From NCBI GenBank assembly GCA_015680905.1, contig CM027377.1:6844501-6908500 (forward strand): a stretch of DNA of 64,000 bases, in the 5' to 3' direction. This document shows, piece after piece, positions 35,757-48,043 of this stretch. The position numbers and the translations under genes were made by a program. Origin of the DNA: Coptis chinensis. Its lineage: Eukaryota; Streptophyta; Magnoliopsida; Ranunculales; Ranunculaceae. Positions within the stretch are counted from its first letter, which is position 1. Each line of letters opens with the position of its first letter. The notes under the pieces are model-generated. The model ran no database searches. It was given only the letters and a program-made list of their open reading frames with translations, and was not told where the DNA came from.

Positions 35757-36235
35757 TGTTTCGACCAAATATGATCAAAACACCAAGTGTTGATGAAAAA
35801 AGCGAAAGCGTAGAAAAGTAATTAGAAAAATGATGGTGATCGGGGAATGATGAGATTGTACCTTGCGGTTGCCCACGTACCCAAATTATCGGTGGGATCA
35901 AGTCTCAAGAGCGTAGTTTGAATGAAAAATAGATATGTATTTATATAGGTAGAGTAGAGAATCCTTGTAGTTCAAGTATTCTTGTAGCTTGAGTCATTGT
36001 GATAGAATATAACTCTCAACTGATAATTATCTCTTTGATAAGAAATGAATCTGGACATAAATCAATGTACATTAGTGGCAAGCCATGTGGTTAAGGTTCA
36101 GCCTTAGACACATGAGTTAATGGGCCTGTACATTGATCCATGGTATTGCAAATTGGGCTTTAGCCCTGTCGATTAAATGAATAAAATAGAGACTCCTACC
36201 AATGGACGTTCGCCACGTAGGTGGGGGTCGAAACA
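35757..36235 (-). repeat. 5' LTR of the Gypsy element
   Basis: 479 bp, partner of 23880-24364. In several differing positions this copy has GCG or CGG where the other has ACG or CAG (for example atcggtggg against atcagtggg, and aagagcgtag against aagaacgtag). Confidence 0.9.
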
Positions 36236-36519
36236 CTCAACCTAATCAAACTTACATGCAAAACACATTATACCGCTACAAACACTAAAAGAAACACCAA
36301 CAATAATATGCACTCTTATGACAAGAATATACTTTACTCAAGTCTATGATTATGGATCATATTAAATATAATCATATTATGTTCATGCTATCTATATGAA
36401 AGAAAATCCACAAGTGATTCAAATGAATTTTAAATAATAGAAGAATTAGATGAAAAAGGTTTTGCCCAAGATAATATCATTATCATTCTTCTTTTCATCA
36501 TTCAACATTCTAACTTACA

Positions 36520-36720
36520 TAGAGAGACAATCCACGCACTTGTACATCACCTTGGCTATTTATTCATAGTCATAGAAGGATAATGCCTAATAAGACAATC
36601 CACAAGCGTTACATCTCATTGTCTAAAATAGTCACTGGAGGATATTGTCTAAGAAGACAATCCATAACCTTACATCTCCTTGACTAAATTAGGTTTAAGA
36701 GGATATTGATTGTTTCCCAT
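36520..36720. repeat. three imperfect repeats of about 70 bp
   Basis: Units begin agacaatccac and continue with ttacatctc-like sequence to aggatattg/aggataatg. They lie in the 5' internal part of the outer Copia element. Confidence 0.5.
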
Positions 36721-37187
36721 ATTGTTTCCTCTCGTAGACAACGATGCTCATTACTTAATAATATATGACATGGTTAAGCTTCATGCAATTTTAAATAATG
36801 TATTCATGCCAAACATGGTTAATATCATATCATAGGTTCAAGAAAAGTAAACTTTAACTGTACCCCTCACAACAAAAAGTATACGATATTTAAGTAAATC
36901 TAGCCACTGAATATGCAAAACAACTGAGGACTCCACCTCCTCTTTTTACATGAGTTTAAGTAAGATATATGCAAAACAACTGAGGACTCCCCTATCAACA
37001 AGACATCAAGTACTACCACAACATCTAATGGCTCAAACCTTTAATGTCTTCAATTAGAAAAAATTACCAATAAACTATCATCAAGTTCAAAGTAAATCCA
37101 CGGTGATTAATATCCAAAACTAGCATGCTACACAACTTTAACATATGATATATTGGATATAAGTTACAAGTTACTTCATCTAACATG

Positions 37188-37262
37188 TAGTATCAACACA
37201 GCAACTAGAGTATAACAGAAAGAACAGTAGACAATGACAGAATTAACATGTAATAACCATCG
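37188..37262 (-). repeat. third, partial copy of the outer Copia LTR end
   Basis: gtagtatcaacacagcaact, then agaacagtagacaatgac and gtaataaccat closely match the first 75 bp or so of both LTRs, yet lie about 830 bp inside the right LTR. Confidence 0.6.
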
Positions 37263-38094
37263 TCTAACAACACGTACACTCAATAGAGGTAAGCAATTAT
37301 GCATTGAATATATTATAATTACTATCCAAGATTTGAGTGTGGTGGATATTAAATATCTTAAGGTCTCTCTTAGACCATCTACATACATCTACATATGTAC
37401 AAAGAAAATTAATATCAAACTACTTCTAGTCAAACCGATTAATATATTAGTGATAAACACGTATAATTTGTTGACTCGGTTATTAAAGAAGTTTAAGCTT
37501 AGGGATTTTCCTCCTAAGAAAAACTAGCATACAACTCAAGGCAAGAATATCACCATATAATCAAACCTAAATAATTGCAAAGAGTGAAAGAATACGATAT
37601 CTAACCAATTGAAAAATCGGATTACCATATTTTCCTTCTTCTAGTAAAACAGTTCAAAAGAACTATAATTCTAAACCAGCCCAGGACGAATTGGGTATCA
37701 AGCTTTATACCACTAGAAATCTCTTTGAATCAGCTATCCAACACAAGAAGCATATTGCAAAACTGAGCTCTAAGCTGAAATTTACAGCAGTTTCCGTAAC
37801 GAGTGACGCAGCTGTCAAAAAGACGAATTTTGACGTTTTTCTTGATAGAAATCTCATATTTGACTCCCACAAACGTAGGAGAAAGGTCTACAACCATATA
37901 GGGTTTGATAAACCACAAAAGATCAATAAATATTCAATCTTTAATTGGTTTCCCTAACAAAAACGAACTTATCAGAAAATTTCTAAAGTCATAACCCAAT
38001 AACACAAACAATAACTCAAAGTAAAATACTTATCTTTTGATTGCCGTATTAAAGCACTTTCCTTTGTTCTACTACGAAATTCTTTCCTTAAGAT

Positions 38095-38729
38095 TGTTAG
38101 AATAGTTGTATCAACACAGCAACTATAGTAGAACAGAAGGAACAGTAGACAATGACGTAATTAATGTGTAATAACCAAAACGCGGATTAAGTTTGGCATT
38201 AAGGAAAGATTTCACCCCTTCCAATGGTGCGTAAAGGCGGCAGTGGTCTCTCTTCTCACGGAATTGATGGTTAACAAAGAATCGACTTTGCACTAGAACA
38301 GACTACCCTCTAGAACAGCAATATAACTCTCTCTGGCGGCTACAGGAAGAAGAGAAGAAGAATATGATAGGTTATAGTTTCTGTTTCTTTGAGATGGGTT
38401 TATGATGAAGTCTTTCCCCTCTATGGACTCACAGTCCTATTTATAGAGATTAGGTCGGTCTCCTAAACAGATAAGGAAGAGAGACCAACTCCTAATAGAA
38501 CGCCAAAACTTGTTACTTAAAAAAAGCAAAACAAGTTTAGGCAATTGGTTAAACCACTACCTACAACAGTAAGCCCAAGCCCAAGCCCAAGCCCAAGCTC
38601 GAACCCGACCCGATGTGATGGATAACCAATGTAAGACTATCTACTATGCCCTAAAGTAGAGAGAACACCATTTGTCCTCCATTTTGCACACACACACTAA
38701 TATTTAGAAATAGACAAGAGATTCCAACA
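38095..38729 (-). repeat. 5' LTR of the outer Copia element
   Basis: 635 bp, tgttag...ccaaca, partner of 20615-21256. It is followed directly by the target duplication ggaac. Confidence 0.85.
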
Positions 38730-38734
38730 GGAAC

Positions 38735-41110
38735 CAGTAGAACATAGATTATGTTTAGTACGTTGTGTTCCCTCTTGTTAAAGTTGTATTATTATGGCAC
38801 TCCACATTTCGTGGGCATGTTCATGTTTTTTGCTAAAGGTGGGCATGCATGTTCATTTGCAGAACTAGATTGAGAAATCTAGCTAATAGCCAGACTGATC
38901 AAGTGTCCTGAAGTAACATAGATGAAGATGGATCTCTCCTCGTCATTGTGTTTTATTTAGTTCATTGAGGTCTTATTAGTCTAATTATATACTTCGATCA
39001 CAATATTATAAATGTGTATAGCTAAATCAACCATGTACATAACCAAATGATTTTCACTACCCATTTTAAAGTGTTAATGCTGGGAGATTAGATGCCAAAT
39101 AGCTACCTGGTTTCCATAAAGTACGGGTGTGCACGGGTCGGTTTGGGTCTGGTTTGGGGTTAAACCGGCAACCAAACCGACTCTATCGGTTTATATTTTT
39201 CTGGAACCAAAGCAAACCGGCTGTATTATACTAACCGAACTAAATCAAACTAATTTCCAATTGAATCGATATCCGAACCGAACCGACTGAGTTATGGCTT
39301 AACCAATATTAACCGACCAAAACCGGCCAGTTTTTACATATTGTTAAATTAAATTAATTATATTTATTAGGTCGGTTTGGGTTTATAACTAAACCGATGA
39401 CCAAACCGACCCTATCGGATACTGAACTGAATCGAACCGACTAATAAATATAACCAACCCAAAACTGACTAATTCGGTTTGATTAGGTCGGATTTCTCAG
39501 TTTGGCCGGTTTTTTACACACCCCTAATATCAAGTTAGGTTCGTATCTATCAAATGAGTTATGAGTGCATAGTGCATAGTGCATAGTGCATACTGGCATA
39601 GTGGCATGTATATTTATTCTTTGCTTTGAGACGGATGGTGAAGTAACATAATCAAGAGTGTTCCATAACTCTTATGGAATAAAAACCTATTAACCCGACA
39701 AAGAAATATAAAAAAAAATTAAGTAGATGTATTTTATAAGAGATAAAGCTAGGTAGGTCATGACCACGAAAGATAAAGACCAGAAAATGCAAGATGAGTA
39801 TCATTTCTATTCTAATGTTGGGCCATAAGGTAGAAACACACTTCGCCTAAAGTATTGTTTTTCGGGTAACTACCGCGCCTAAAGTCAAAACGAACTACTT
39901 GAGTGCAATTATTTTTTGTTGCTTACGTCCCATTCTTCAGTCCAAATCAGCATCATCATCACTGGTATATTTAGTTATTTTTGTCTTTGAATGTCTTTAT
40001 GATTCAAATCAACCTAGATCTTGATATATCATTAAATTACCCCGATTGAATTCATAAACATTTAATATTTGAGACCTCATACACTGCAACAGTGCAACTT
40101 GTATACTGTTAATGTTTAAAATGATACAAATATATTATTCAACAACTTTCTTTAAAAGGGAATGTGCCAATTGTGATATGGATTATACATTTGTACTCGG
40201 GGAGTTGTTTATTTTGGCAACTTTAGGGAGTTATGCTGCATTAGAACATCCGGTGCAGGTAATCAATTTGTTTATCGCTCGTGTAGTGTGCTGGTTACAC
40301 GACTGGAAACGGCACTTCGTAGTCTATGACCACTTACAAGAAAAAGGCTACTTTGGCTGATTCCTCTGTGAGGCATTCTTGTCTGTTCCGTCCTTTTCTT
40401 ACAAAACACAGAGATCTCCAAAACAGTTGCTCCATGTCCAGCAGCACTTTCTTTATTAGAGTTTAGGCTATGTACGCCCATATAACTCATATTAACCACT
40501 AGATCACCATGTTGTGTCCAATAACATTGCATCCAACACATTCAATAAGAATAAGATTATATTATATCTAAAGTTTTAATTCTTTAATGAGAACTTAATT
40601 ATTATAGCCAAGGAATAAAATAAAGGTGGTACTGTACAGAATATTGTTTTTCTCATTTTTGATCATGCATGGTAGGCCATCTTTGGACTATCCATTTCAA
40701 TGGGTATGTACAAAACACATGGGCCCGTCTATAGATGATTGATTCAGTTGGCCCACATCCATGATCCATCTAATGATTCTCTCAAACTGCTGCAGTATAC
40801 ACATTGTGTTTTGGAACAAATATTGGTTGGAAAACCCATTTTTGCATTTGATCATCACCCTCTTACCTAAAAAAACCGAAATCGGACAATATTAGTCTAT
40901 TACTATTTTTTTAATTTATAAAATCAGACTCTTTCAGTATAAAATAAGCATGATCATAAAAAATAAATACAAATAATAATTGCAAAAATCTTAACGATAT
41001 ATATCTCATTAAATCAGGCATCCAATTATGATTTTCCGACATATATACATTGCACCTAGGTGTATCTGATCAAATTCAAAAAAATGAGATGCTGTCTCAT
41101 TACTTTCTTA
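38735..41110. other. spacer: displaced 3' flank of the GDSL gene, then AT-rich DNA with one MITE
   Basis: From 38735 the sequence continues the DNA that followed the GDSL stop before the retroelements arrived. Apart from the MITE at 39127-39526 I see no gene; an 82-codon ORF at 40112-40360 has no recognisable domain. Confidence 0.4.
39127..39526. mobile_element. hAT-like MITE rich in aaccgg motifs
   Basis: Ends gggtgtgcacgggtcgg and, inverted, taggggtgtgtaaaaaaccgg. The interior is full of aaccga/tcggtt motifs. No clean target duplication was found, so the boundaries are approximate. Confidence 0.45.
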
Positions 41111-41488
41111 CTTTAATCATTCCACACGTGCCATTCTCCTCTTCTTCGCCGAAAATCTCTCTACAGTCTACACTCAAAATCTCTTTTACACTCTTCTTCT
41201 TTCTCTTACAAACAAGCAAGTCAGAAAAAAATTTCCTAAACCAAATATCCAACACAAAGATTTCACTAAACCAAAAAAACAATCTTACTCAAAATCACCA
41301 TATTTTCCATTTTTGCATCTCATTATCCAATTCCCATTCCTTAAATACCCCTCATTTTGACATTCTTCTTCACACTAATCCATTAAATGAAGAAACTAAA
41401 CTTATTTAACTGTGCCCACTCTCATTTTTTATTCAAAACAGCTTAAAGATTAAAACTTTAGTTTGACCAAATAAAATTTTGGGTCAAA

Positions 41489-44400
41489 ATGGGAGGTGTG
41501 ACTTCATCAATGGCAGCAAAATTTGCATTTTTCCACCAAATCCACCATCTTATAACATTGTGGAGGATGAAAAGAAAATGGGGTTTACTAATATTGAGTT
41601 AAAAGATAATGTTGATGTTTTAAAGATACATACAAAGAGAGGGAATGAGATTGTCTGTTTATATGTGAAGAATCCTAATGCTGCTTTAACTGTTTTGTAT
41701 TCTCATGGTAATGCTGCTGATTTGGGTCAGATGTGTGAGCTTTTCATGGAGCTTAGTATTCATCTTGGTGTTAATTTAATGGGGTGAGTTCATTTTTCAC
41801 TTTTATAGATTTTCTTCATTTTACATTTTTAGCTTAATCCATGACTGTTTGTTTGTTGATTTGCATGCTAGTATTGTGTGTTAGATCAGAATTTGAATTT
41901 GTTTTGATAGATTTTCAAATTTTGGAATCTGATTTGGATGTTTTAGCTTAAACTGTCTTAGGTAGGCCAAGATATAAAAATCCTGTTTTGCGCGCTAGTG
42001 ATTTTAAAGAACAGTCTTCGATTAATTGGGGATTGGATTAGCGCCATTTGAAGAGCTTGTCATTAATAATTAGTTTGCTTTGTTATGCTTTACAGGTATG
42101 ATTATTCCGGGTATGGGCAATCATCTGGAAAGGTATTGTATCGTGTCATAAATTTTTGCATTACGTTTATTTGGTTTCTAAGTTTTGTTAGGTTGGAGGT
42201 AATTAATGTAAGATTTTATTTGCAATTTATAGCCAAGTGAGCAAAATACGTATGCTGACATTGAGGCGGCGTATAGATGCCTTGAAGAGAAGTATGGAAC
42301 AAAGGAGGATGATGTTATCTTGTATGGGCAATCAGTTGGTAGTGGACCTACTTTGGATTTGGCAAGTCGTTTGAATAGATTAAGAGCTGTCATCCTTCAC
42401 AGTGGTATTCTTTCTGGTCTGAGAGTCATGTACCCAGTGAAGTTTAACATACTGGTTTGACATATATAAGGTCAATTACTCTTTCATGTAGGCGATAAGT
42501 CTACCTTCTCTTTATTCTTGGTCTACTTGGATTTTATAATACATAGTTCACTGAGTACATTCTGTTCTATTTGCAGAATATTGATAAAATTCCCTTGGTG
42601 AACTGCCCAGTATTGATAATTCATGTGAGTACTATTTCTGGTTCTCTTTTTTTTTTTGTTTTACTTATGGGTAAGTTACTAAGTCCTGAAGAAGAATATG
42701 GTGGCATATAGTAGTTCCTCATCCATGTGGAATTGGTTGTGAAAATATTTCTTGTAGTTCCATCATCCATATAGAGTCGATAGTTAAAATGTTTCTAAAA
42801 CACTATGGACTTAGTTTGCTATTTTTTTAAAGTATCAACAACATTATTCTACTTAATTATATAGTTCATTGATTCGTTTGAAAGTGTGTTGGTTTAACTA
42901 GGGAAGTATTTTACATGCACGTATTTAGTGTACTAGAGCCCTATTAGCGCATTAATATTGAGGGCATACTTTATTATTTACTTGAGGTGAAAATCAGCTA
43001 GTAGCCCAAAAATTATGGTTTGCTCAATCAGTCTATACTATATACTCCTCTTCCTGTATCCATTGCATTAGGTGTAATGATAGTTCTTTTTTCTTTTCGA
43101 GATTGCCCTTATGCCCACCCTAGTTTATTAAGTAATCGGTATGCCCTAGATCAGAGATGTGTCTCTGTTAAGTCTGTTTAAGTGTTGTTCTTAGTTCTTA
43201 TCCATGACATATGTCCTCTTTGCATGATAGAGAAAACTGAAGTAAATGCATTGTCTGACCTTACGTGTACATAACTGAATTTCCTGTTTCCATTTGCACC
43301 TAGCTCAACTAATTTAGTAATTCAACATGCGGTCATAGAAGTCCAATTCTCCTGAGTTATTATTGATATTTTATACTGGAACTAGGGCTTAGGAGTGTAA
43401 ACAGAATTAACTACAAAGATCAAGCCTGAGTATGCATTTTACCAGAGCCACTTGGTCTAATTAAATTAACACTAATTGGCTCATCCACAACTGCACCAGT
43501 TGTTGCAAGTTGGCCATCTTTGGCTTGAATGTATATGTATAGAGTATCATTTCCAGCTAATTCAGCTAAAGGTGACTACTTCTCGAGCCACTTGACCTTG
43601 TTTTCGATTCATGCAGGGAACCTCAGATGAAGTGGTCGACTGTTCTCATGGGAAGCAGCTCTGGGAGCTCTGCAAAGAGAAATATGAACCTTTATGGCTT
43701 AAAGGAGGGAACCACTGCAACTTAGAACTCTACCCCGAGTATATAAAGCATCTGAAGAAGTTTTTGTCTGCAATAGAGAAAGCACCAGTCAACAAGAATG
43801 TTTCTGGGCAGGTTGCAGATCAGTCAGAGCCTCGAAGGAGCAGCACAGACTGTAGAGAGAAATCTAGACCAAGCATTGAACAGAGAGAGAAATCTAGACC
43901 AAGTATAGAAAGTAGAGAGAGATCTAGGCTGAGCACAGATAAAAAAGAGAGGTCGAGGTCAAGCACGGATAAAAGAGAGAAGTCCAGGCCTAGCACAGAT
44001 CTTAGAGAGAAGTCACGATCTAGCACTGATAAACGAGAAAAAACAAGAAAGAGTGTGGATCAACCTGAGAACTCTAAAAATATTATCGAGCAGCAGGAGC
44101 GTGGGAGGAAAAGCATTGATCGGTCAGATATCTGCTTTCTCTTTCTTCCTTTGATTGTTTATGACCAATATCTTATAAAGTGCATATAGAAACTTTTTGT
44201 TTACTGTTTATATGAAATGCTGGCAGATTTGGAGACATGGTGAGATCAGTCGCATTGTGCAATATTGATTGTTTCAAGCCAACTAATCATAAAGTCTTAC
44301 AGGAAAAGAAGAAGGTAATGTATGCTTTTGTTCTGGTGTTTTATGCTGCTGTGGTTGTTCTTTTTTCCTCTTTCTTTTTAATTTCCTTCACGAGTTATGT

Positions 44401-44572
44401 TGTATTGCCGTATTGCTACATGAAGCACTTGTTTTTCATGCACTCCAAAGTACTGACAAATCAATGCTTTTATATAAATAGATATCCATTTGTATGGCCA
44501 GTGAAGTTGAAATCATCAGATAGGGTAAACAAGTTTGGTTTAGAGTGTTTAAAGAACTATGTAATGTTCTGA
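41489..44572 (+). CDS. ABHD17-like alpha/beta hydrolase, six exons, two apparent single-base frameshifts
   Basis: Alpha/beta hydrolase of the ABHD17 type; animal members remove palmitate from proteins, while the plant role is not established. The start [12 protein letters not shown] has Gly2 and Ser6, a plausible myristoylation signal. Exons: 41489-41783, 42096-42132, 42233-42470, 42577-42624, 43617-44122 and from 44227. Domain cues: [26 protein letters not shown], nucleophile elbow [17 protein letters not shown] (acid), [16 protein letters not shown] (His). The frame slips by one missing base near 41530 and one extra base near 42442 (after YPVK). With both allowed for, all phases agree. The tail is a Ser/Arg/Glu-rich decapeptide repeat. 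The last exon may end at a donor at 44315 or run to the stop at 44572. The pyrimidine-rich leader is 41110-41488. Confidence 0.8.
43829..44122 (+). repeat. in-frame 30-bp minisatellite in the hydrolase gene
   Basis: About nine units encode variants of [10 protein letters not shown] (for example [30 protein letters not shown]). The units keep the frame, and Ser and Arg recur at fixed places. Confidence 0.8.
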
Positions 44573-45934
44573 TCTTCTAGATGACAGTATGTGTTCTCGC
44601 CAGATTTAGCATATAGTTAAGGTTCTGTTCTTGTTAAGATGGAGTTCATCGTTGTTTTGGAAGAACTAGTTGTAGATTGTACAGAAAGATTAACGAGTAA
44701 CTAAGACCTCGTGCAACTCAGTATCCAATTTGATTTGGATTTTTATTCCAGGGATCTCCCGGTCTGGCTGTATGTGTTTTTTTATATAGATTGTCTATTC
44801 ACAGATACAACATTTTAACAGTGAAAAATATTTGTCTATGCAGCTTGTGTGAAAAAGTTTATTGTACAGACTGTTGCATTGGTGCACATCGAGCTGAATT
44901 ATATACATTATAGAGGTGGCTGGATGGGTTAGCAGTGGAGCTTTGATGTTCAAGGCTGATCAAAGTAGAGAAAGTGATTAGAAGATCCATCTTGCATCTG
45001 AAGTGTAGAATCCATATACCCCAAGAGAGATTTTTCTGTCATAGTAAACATCTGCTGGATCATGAGATCCCTGCTCAAAATTCCAAATAGATAAATATTG
45101 GCTGCTCAAAATGGACCAGCAGTATCTTTGGTGAATCTCGATCTGTCTCAAGCGAGTCCATTTTCCTCTTACATCTTTATCCATTTTCCACCTACATCTT
45201 TATCTAATTTGAGGGAATTCCCTCCATTTTTTTTTCATCTTGTTTTCTTTTAAATCTGTTGTTTACTTGTTTACCAAATAACAGAAAATCTTTATTTGTG
45301 ACAATCACCTAAATGACTGGTAAAAGTGGCATTGTAGTCGAGCTGTGGCCTTTCTGGCAAGTGTTTAAACTCTTGCCGGTGCTGCCTTGAAATATTTCTG
45401 AATGTTTTACCAATTATATAGGGTTATTTCCTGAAGTGATTTAAAATTTAAAATACGGAGTAGCCCAGCCAACATTTTTAAGGTAGAATGGATGATGGTG
45501 TTTGTTCATGGTCTGATAAAAACTCTAGTCAAAATTTGTTCATGGGTTGGGTGATTGTGAGTTGTGACCATATAAAACTCACAACGAGTCAGAGGCCCAC
45601 GTAGCCACTACGGAAACCCGCTCTCTCTCAGTACCTTTACCACCTGGGCTCTCAAAATTTACAAAGCCCACCGAGATTTGACGCGGGTTTCTTTTATCTC
45701 TTAAAATCTCGACTTTGTTTTCAAAATATCGACTATTATATAGCTCGGTGGGCAACCGGGAAATTAGATTTGTGTTGCGCTGGAAACAGCGGGAAACAAA
45801 TTCGAGTTGAATTCAGACTACGATTTGACATCAGAGTTTTCCTGAATTGAAAGTAGACATGAACTCCGAGATTGTGTTGAACTCGTAGTGAGGACTCCAA
45901 GTTCTCATTGAGAATGAAATGGCTTCTACGATCT
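44573..45934. other. spacer downstream of the hydrolase
   Basis: Holds the 3' UTR of the hydrolase and AT-rich DNA. No other coding pattern was seen. Confidence 0.4.
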
Positions 45935-45945
45935 TTATAAATAGA
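45935..45945 (+). promoter_or_regulatory. TATA box of the strictosidine-synthase-like gene
   Basis: ttataaataga, 47 bp before the ATG at 45992. It is a relic if the gene is dead. Confidence 0.45.
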
Positions 45946-45991
45946 GGCCAAAATCACAGAATATGGCATTCGATTATAGAGCAAATCAACC

Positions 45992-48043
45992 ATGGCAACT
46001 TTATTCTCCACCTCCGATTCATCATTAAGATATAATCTCTCCATCTTGTTCTTGTTATTAGCTCTACAGCATTGTCATCCACCGTTCCAGCTTATCCAAC
46101 AATCCGACCCAATCCTTCTTACCAATACCTCCGACTAGGGGTGATAAAAGGGCCGGGCCGGGCTAGCCCGCCCTCAAACCATAAAAACCTTCATGATGTT
46201 GAGAGCCGGGTCGAGTAGGGTTAAACATGAAAACTCAAGCCCTTAACCCTCCCCTCGACTCTCATTTTTGAGGGCCAAATGAGGGCCGGGTCAGGCCCGG
46301 TCTAATTATACTTCACTAGTTTACTATTTCTTTTGTGTGTGTGTGTGTGTGTTTTTTTTTTAATCGACTTAATGATATGTATATAAGTATACAAAACTAA
46401 TTCTTATGTCTTTAGAAAAAAAATAGATAGAGATGGTGGAAAAGATGATATTCTTAAAATATCTATATTTTTCATACTTAACTATGTTGTTATGTTAGAT
46501 TTGCTTTTATGTATGATTTATATACATATCATTAAATCAATTACAAAAGTGCATATGTTATATTATGTTATAATTTATCTCATATTGAAAACTAATTTAA
46601 TGATTTTTTTATACAATTTAGATAATTATAGTATAATACATAAATATAATATAAAATAACAAGAAAATGTGGTTTTCTTTTAGGGTTTACACAAATATAT
46701 AGTATAATACATAAATTATCACCCCTATTTTGGGTTTACACAAAATAATCACAGTTCACTTTTCTTTTTACATTTGACCTCTTTTACTCAAATTACAAAA
46801 TACCCCATATGATATGTGGTAAACTACCATTATTAAACATTATTTGTAGGGAAAATATTTAGTTAAAATAGGGATAATTGTGACCGCATTATATATATAA
46901 TGTAAAAAAAATAAAATATATCTTATCGAAAAAAAATAGTGAGGGCTTGGTAGGGCCAAGTGAGGGCTTGGTAGGGCCAAATGCGGGCCGGGTCCATGCT
47001 CCAGAACCTAGACCCTAACCCGCCCCTAACAAGCATGAGGGCCGGGACAGCCCGCCCCTCAAATCTGTGAGGGCCAACTTTTGAGGGTTTTGACGCACAT
47101 TTTTTAGGGCTGGGTTGAGGGCCTGAGGGCCAAATTATCACCCCTACCTCTGACTACCATTTGGCGTGGTTGGACCAGAATCTCTTGATTTTGACTGCAA
47201 CGGACAAGGTCCTTACACCACCGCGGTTCGATGGTCGTATTCTTAAGTGGGAAGCGGTGTTCGCCGTTAGAGGGAGTTTGCAACAACCGTGCCGGGTACA
47301 CAAGAAGAAGGGCTTTCTCTGCGATGGCAACCGCGGAAAGGCGATGTGGTAAACCTTTAGGATTAAAGTTCAACACAAAACGCGTCGACCTTTATATTGC
47401 CGATGCCTGCCGGGCTCATTAGGGTTGGACCGAACGGCGGACAAGCTACGTTACTTGCTTCTACAGCCGGAGGTGTGCCGTTTCGCTTTACAAATAATTT
47501 AGTCATTCATCCAGAGACTGGAGTGGTGTACTTCACGGACAGCAGCACCATATTCACGAGAAAGGACCACTTGTGCGTCACCTTAACTGGGGACATCACG
47601 GGAAGGCTCATGGAATATAATCCAATCAGTGGAGAAGTGATAGTACGTACTAAAGAGTAGGCTCAAGTTTGCCAATGGGGTCGCTCTAAGCGAGGACAAT
47701 GAATTTCTTCTCGTTGCTGAAACCGGTGGTGCACGAATTTTAAGGTTTTGGCTCGAAGGTGCAAAAGCAAACACGGCAGAAATCATTGCTGAACTTCCCG
47801 GGGCACCCGATAATATAAAGAGAAGAGCTAACGGAGAATTTTGGGTGGCAATAAACAATGGTAGGTCAATCCCTTCTTACAATGCTACTGAAATAATAGG
47901 TGTTCAACTTGACAAAGAAGGCAGAATACTTGAGGGCCTCCACGACAATGGGATTTTGGAATAAGTTACCGAACTCGAAGAACACGGTGGTGTGATCTTG
48001 GTAGGCTCTAATATTGCACCGTCTGTTGGCGTTTTTAGAATTT
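45992..48043 (+). pseudogene. strictosidine-synthase-like (SSL) pseudogene, split by a hAT element
   Basis: Strictosidine-synthase-like proteins are secreted or vacuolar six-bladed beta-propellers; most plant members are not alkaloid enzymes. The ATG at 45992 opens a hydrophobic leader (LSILFLLLALQHCH). The coding sequence is then cut by a 1 kb hAT element and resumes at 47155 (YHLAWLDQNLL, FDGRILKWEAVF). After several frame jumps come CGKPLGLKFNTKRVDLYIAD, GGVPFRFTNNLVIHPETGVV, YFTDSS, GRLMEYNP, KFANGVALSEDNEFLLVAET, PGAPDNIKR, EFWVAINN and SNIAPSVGVFRI to the stop at about 48043. An in-frame TAA lies near 47962. Some conserved blocks between DGRILKW and CGKPLG are missing. It is clearly non-functional. 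Confidence 0.85.
46136..47146. mobile_element. hAT-type element inside the SSL gene
   Basis: Ends taggggtgataaaagggcc and ggccaaattatcacccct(a) are inverted repeats. The 8-bp flanks cctccgac (46128-46135) and cctctgac (47147-47154) differ at one base. It is 1011 bp, GC-rich at the ends and AT-rich inside, with a (tg)n run near 46335. No transposase is present. Removing it rejoins the reading frame of the SSL gene (TNTSD to YHLAW). Confidence 0.75.

Larger units (their letters stand above)
23880..36235 (-). mobile_element. Ty3/Gypsy element, Tat-like, 12.36 kb, TSD ctcaa
   Basis: The LTRs (23880-24364 and 35757-36235) begin tgtttcgacc and end ggtcgaaaca, a perfect inverted end. The target duplication ctcaa lies at 23875-23879 and 36236-36240. 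The pol motifs are on the minus strand, so the right LTR is the 5' one. A primer-binding site TGGCGCCGTC sits a few bases from it, and a polypurine tract (aaagaggggcgg) abuts the left LTR. The order gag, RT, RNase H, second RNase H-like region, integrase, then a long 3' region with tandem repeats and an antisense reading region, fits the Tat lineage. It is inserted in the Copia element. All frames are broken. Confidence 0.9.
20615..38729 (-). mobile_element. Ty1/Copia LTR element interrupted by a Gypsy element, TSD ggaac
   Basis: Two LTRs (20615-21256 and 38095-38729) start tgttagaatag and end gattccaaca. The perfect 5-bp duplication ggaac flanks them at 20610-20614 and 38730-38734. The purine tract aaatagtgggggat abuts the left LTR when read on the minus strand (a second copy lies at 21284-21297), so the element runs right to left. 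Without the inserted Gypsy it is about 5.75 kb. The interior is badly decayed; only a reverse-transcriptase scrap is recognisable. No clear tRNA primer-binding site is visible next to the right LTR. Confidence 0.85.

Noticed and set aside
40112..40360. 82-codon plus-strand ORF
   Set aside because: No domain, no conserved motif and no splice context.
43820..44026. Leu/Ser/Asp-rich minus-strand ORF
   Set aside because: Antisense shadow of the decapeptide repeat in the hydrolase gene.
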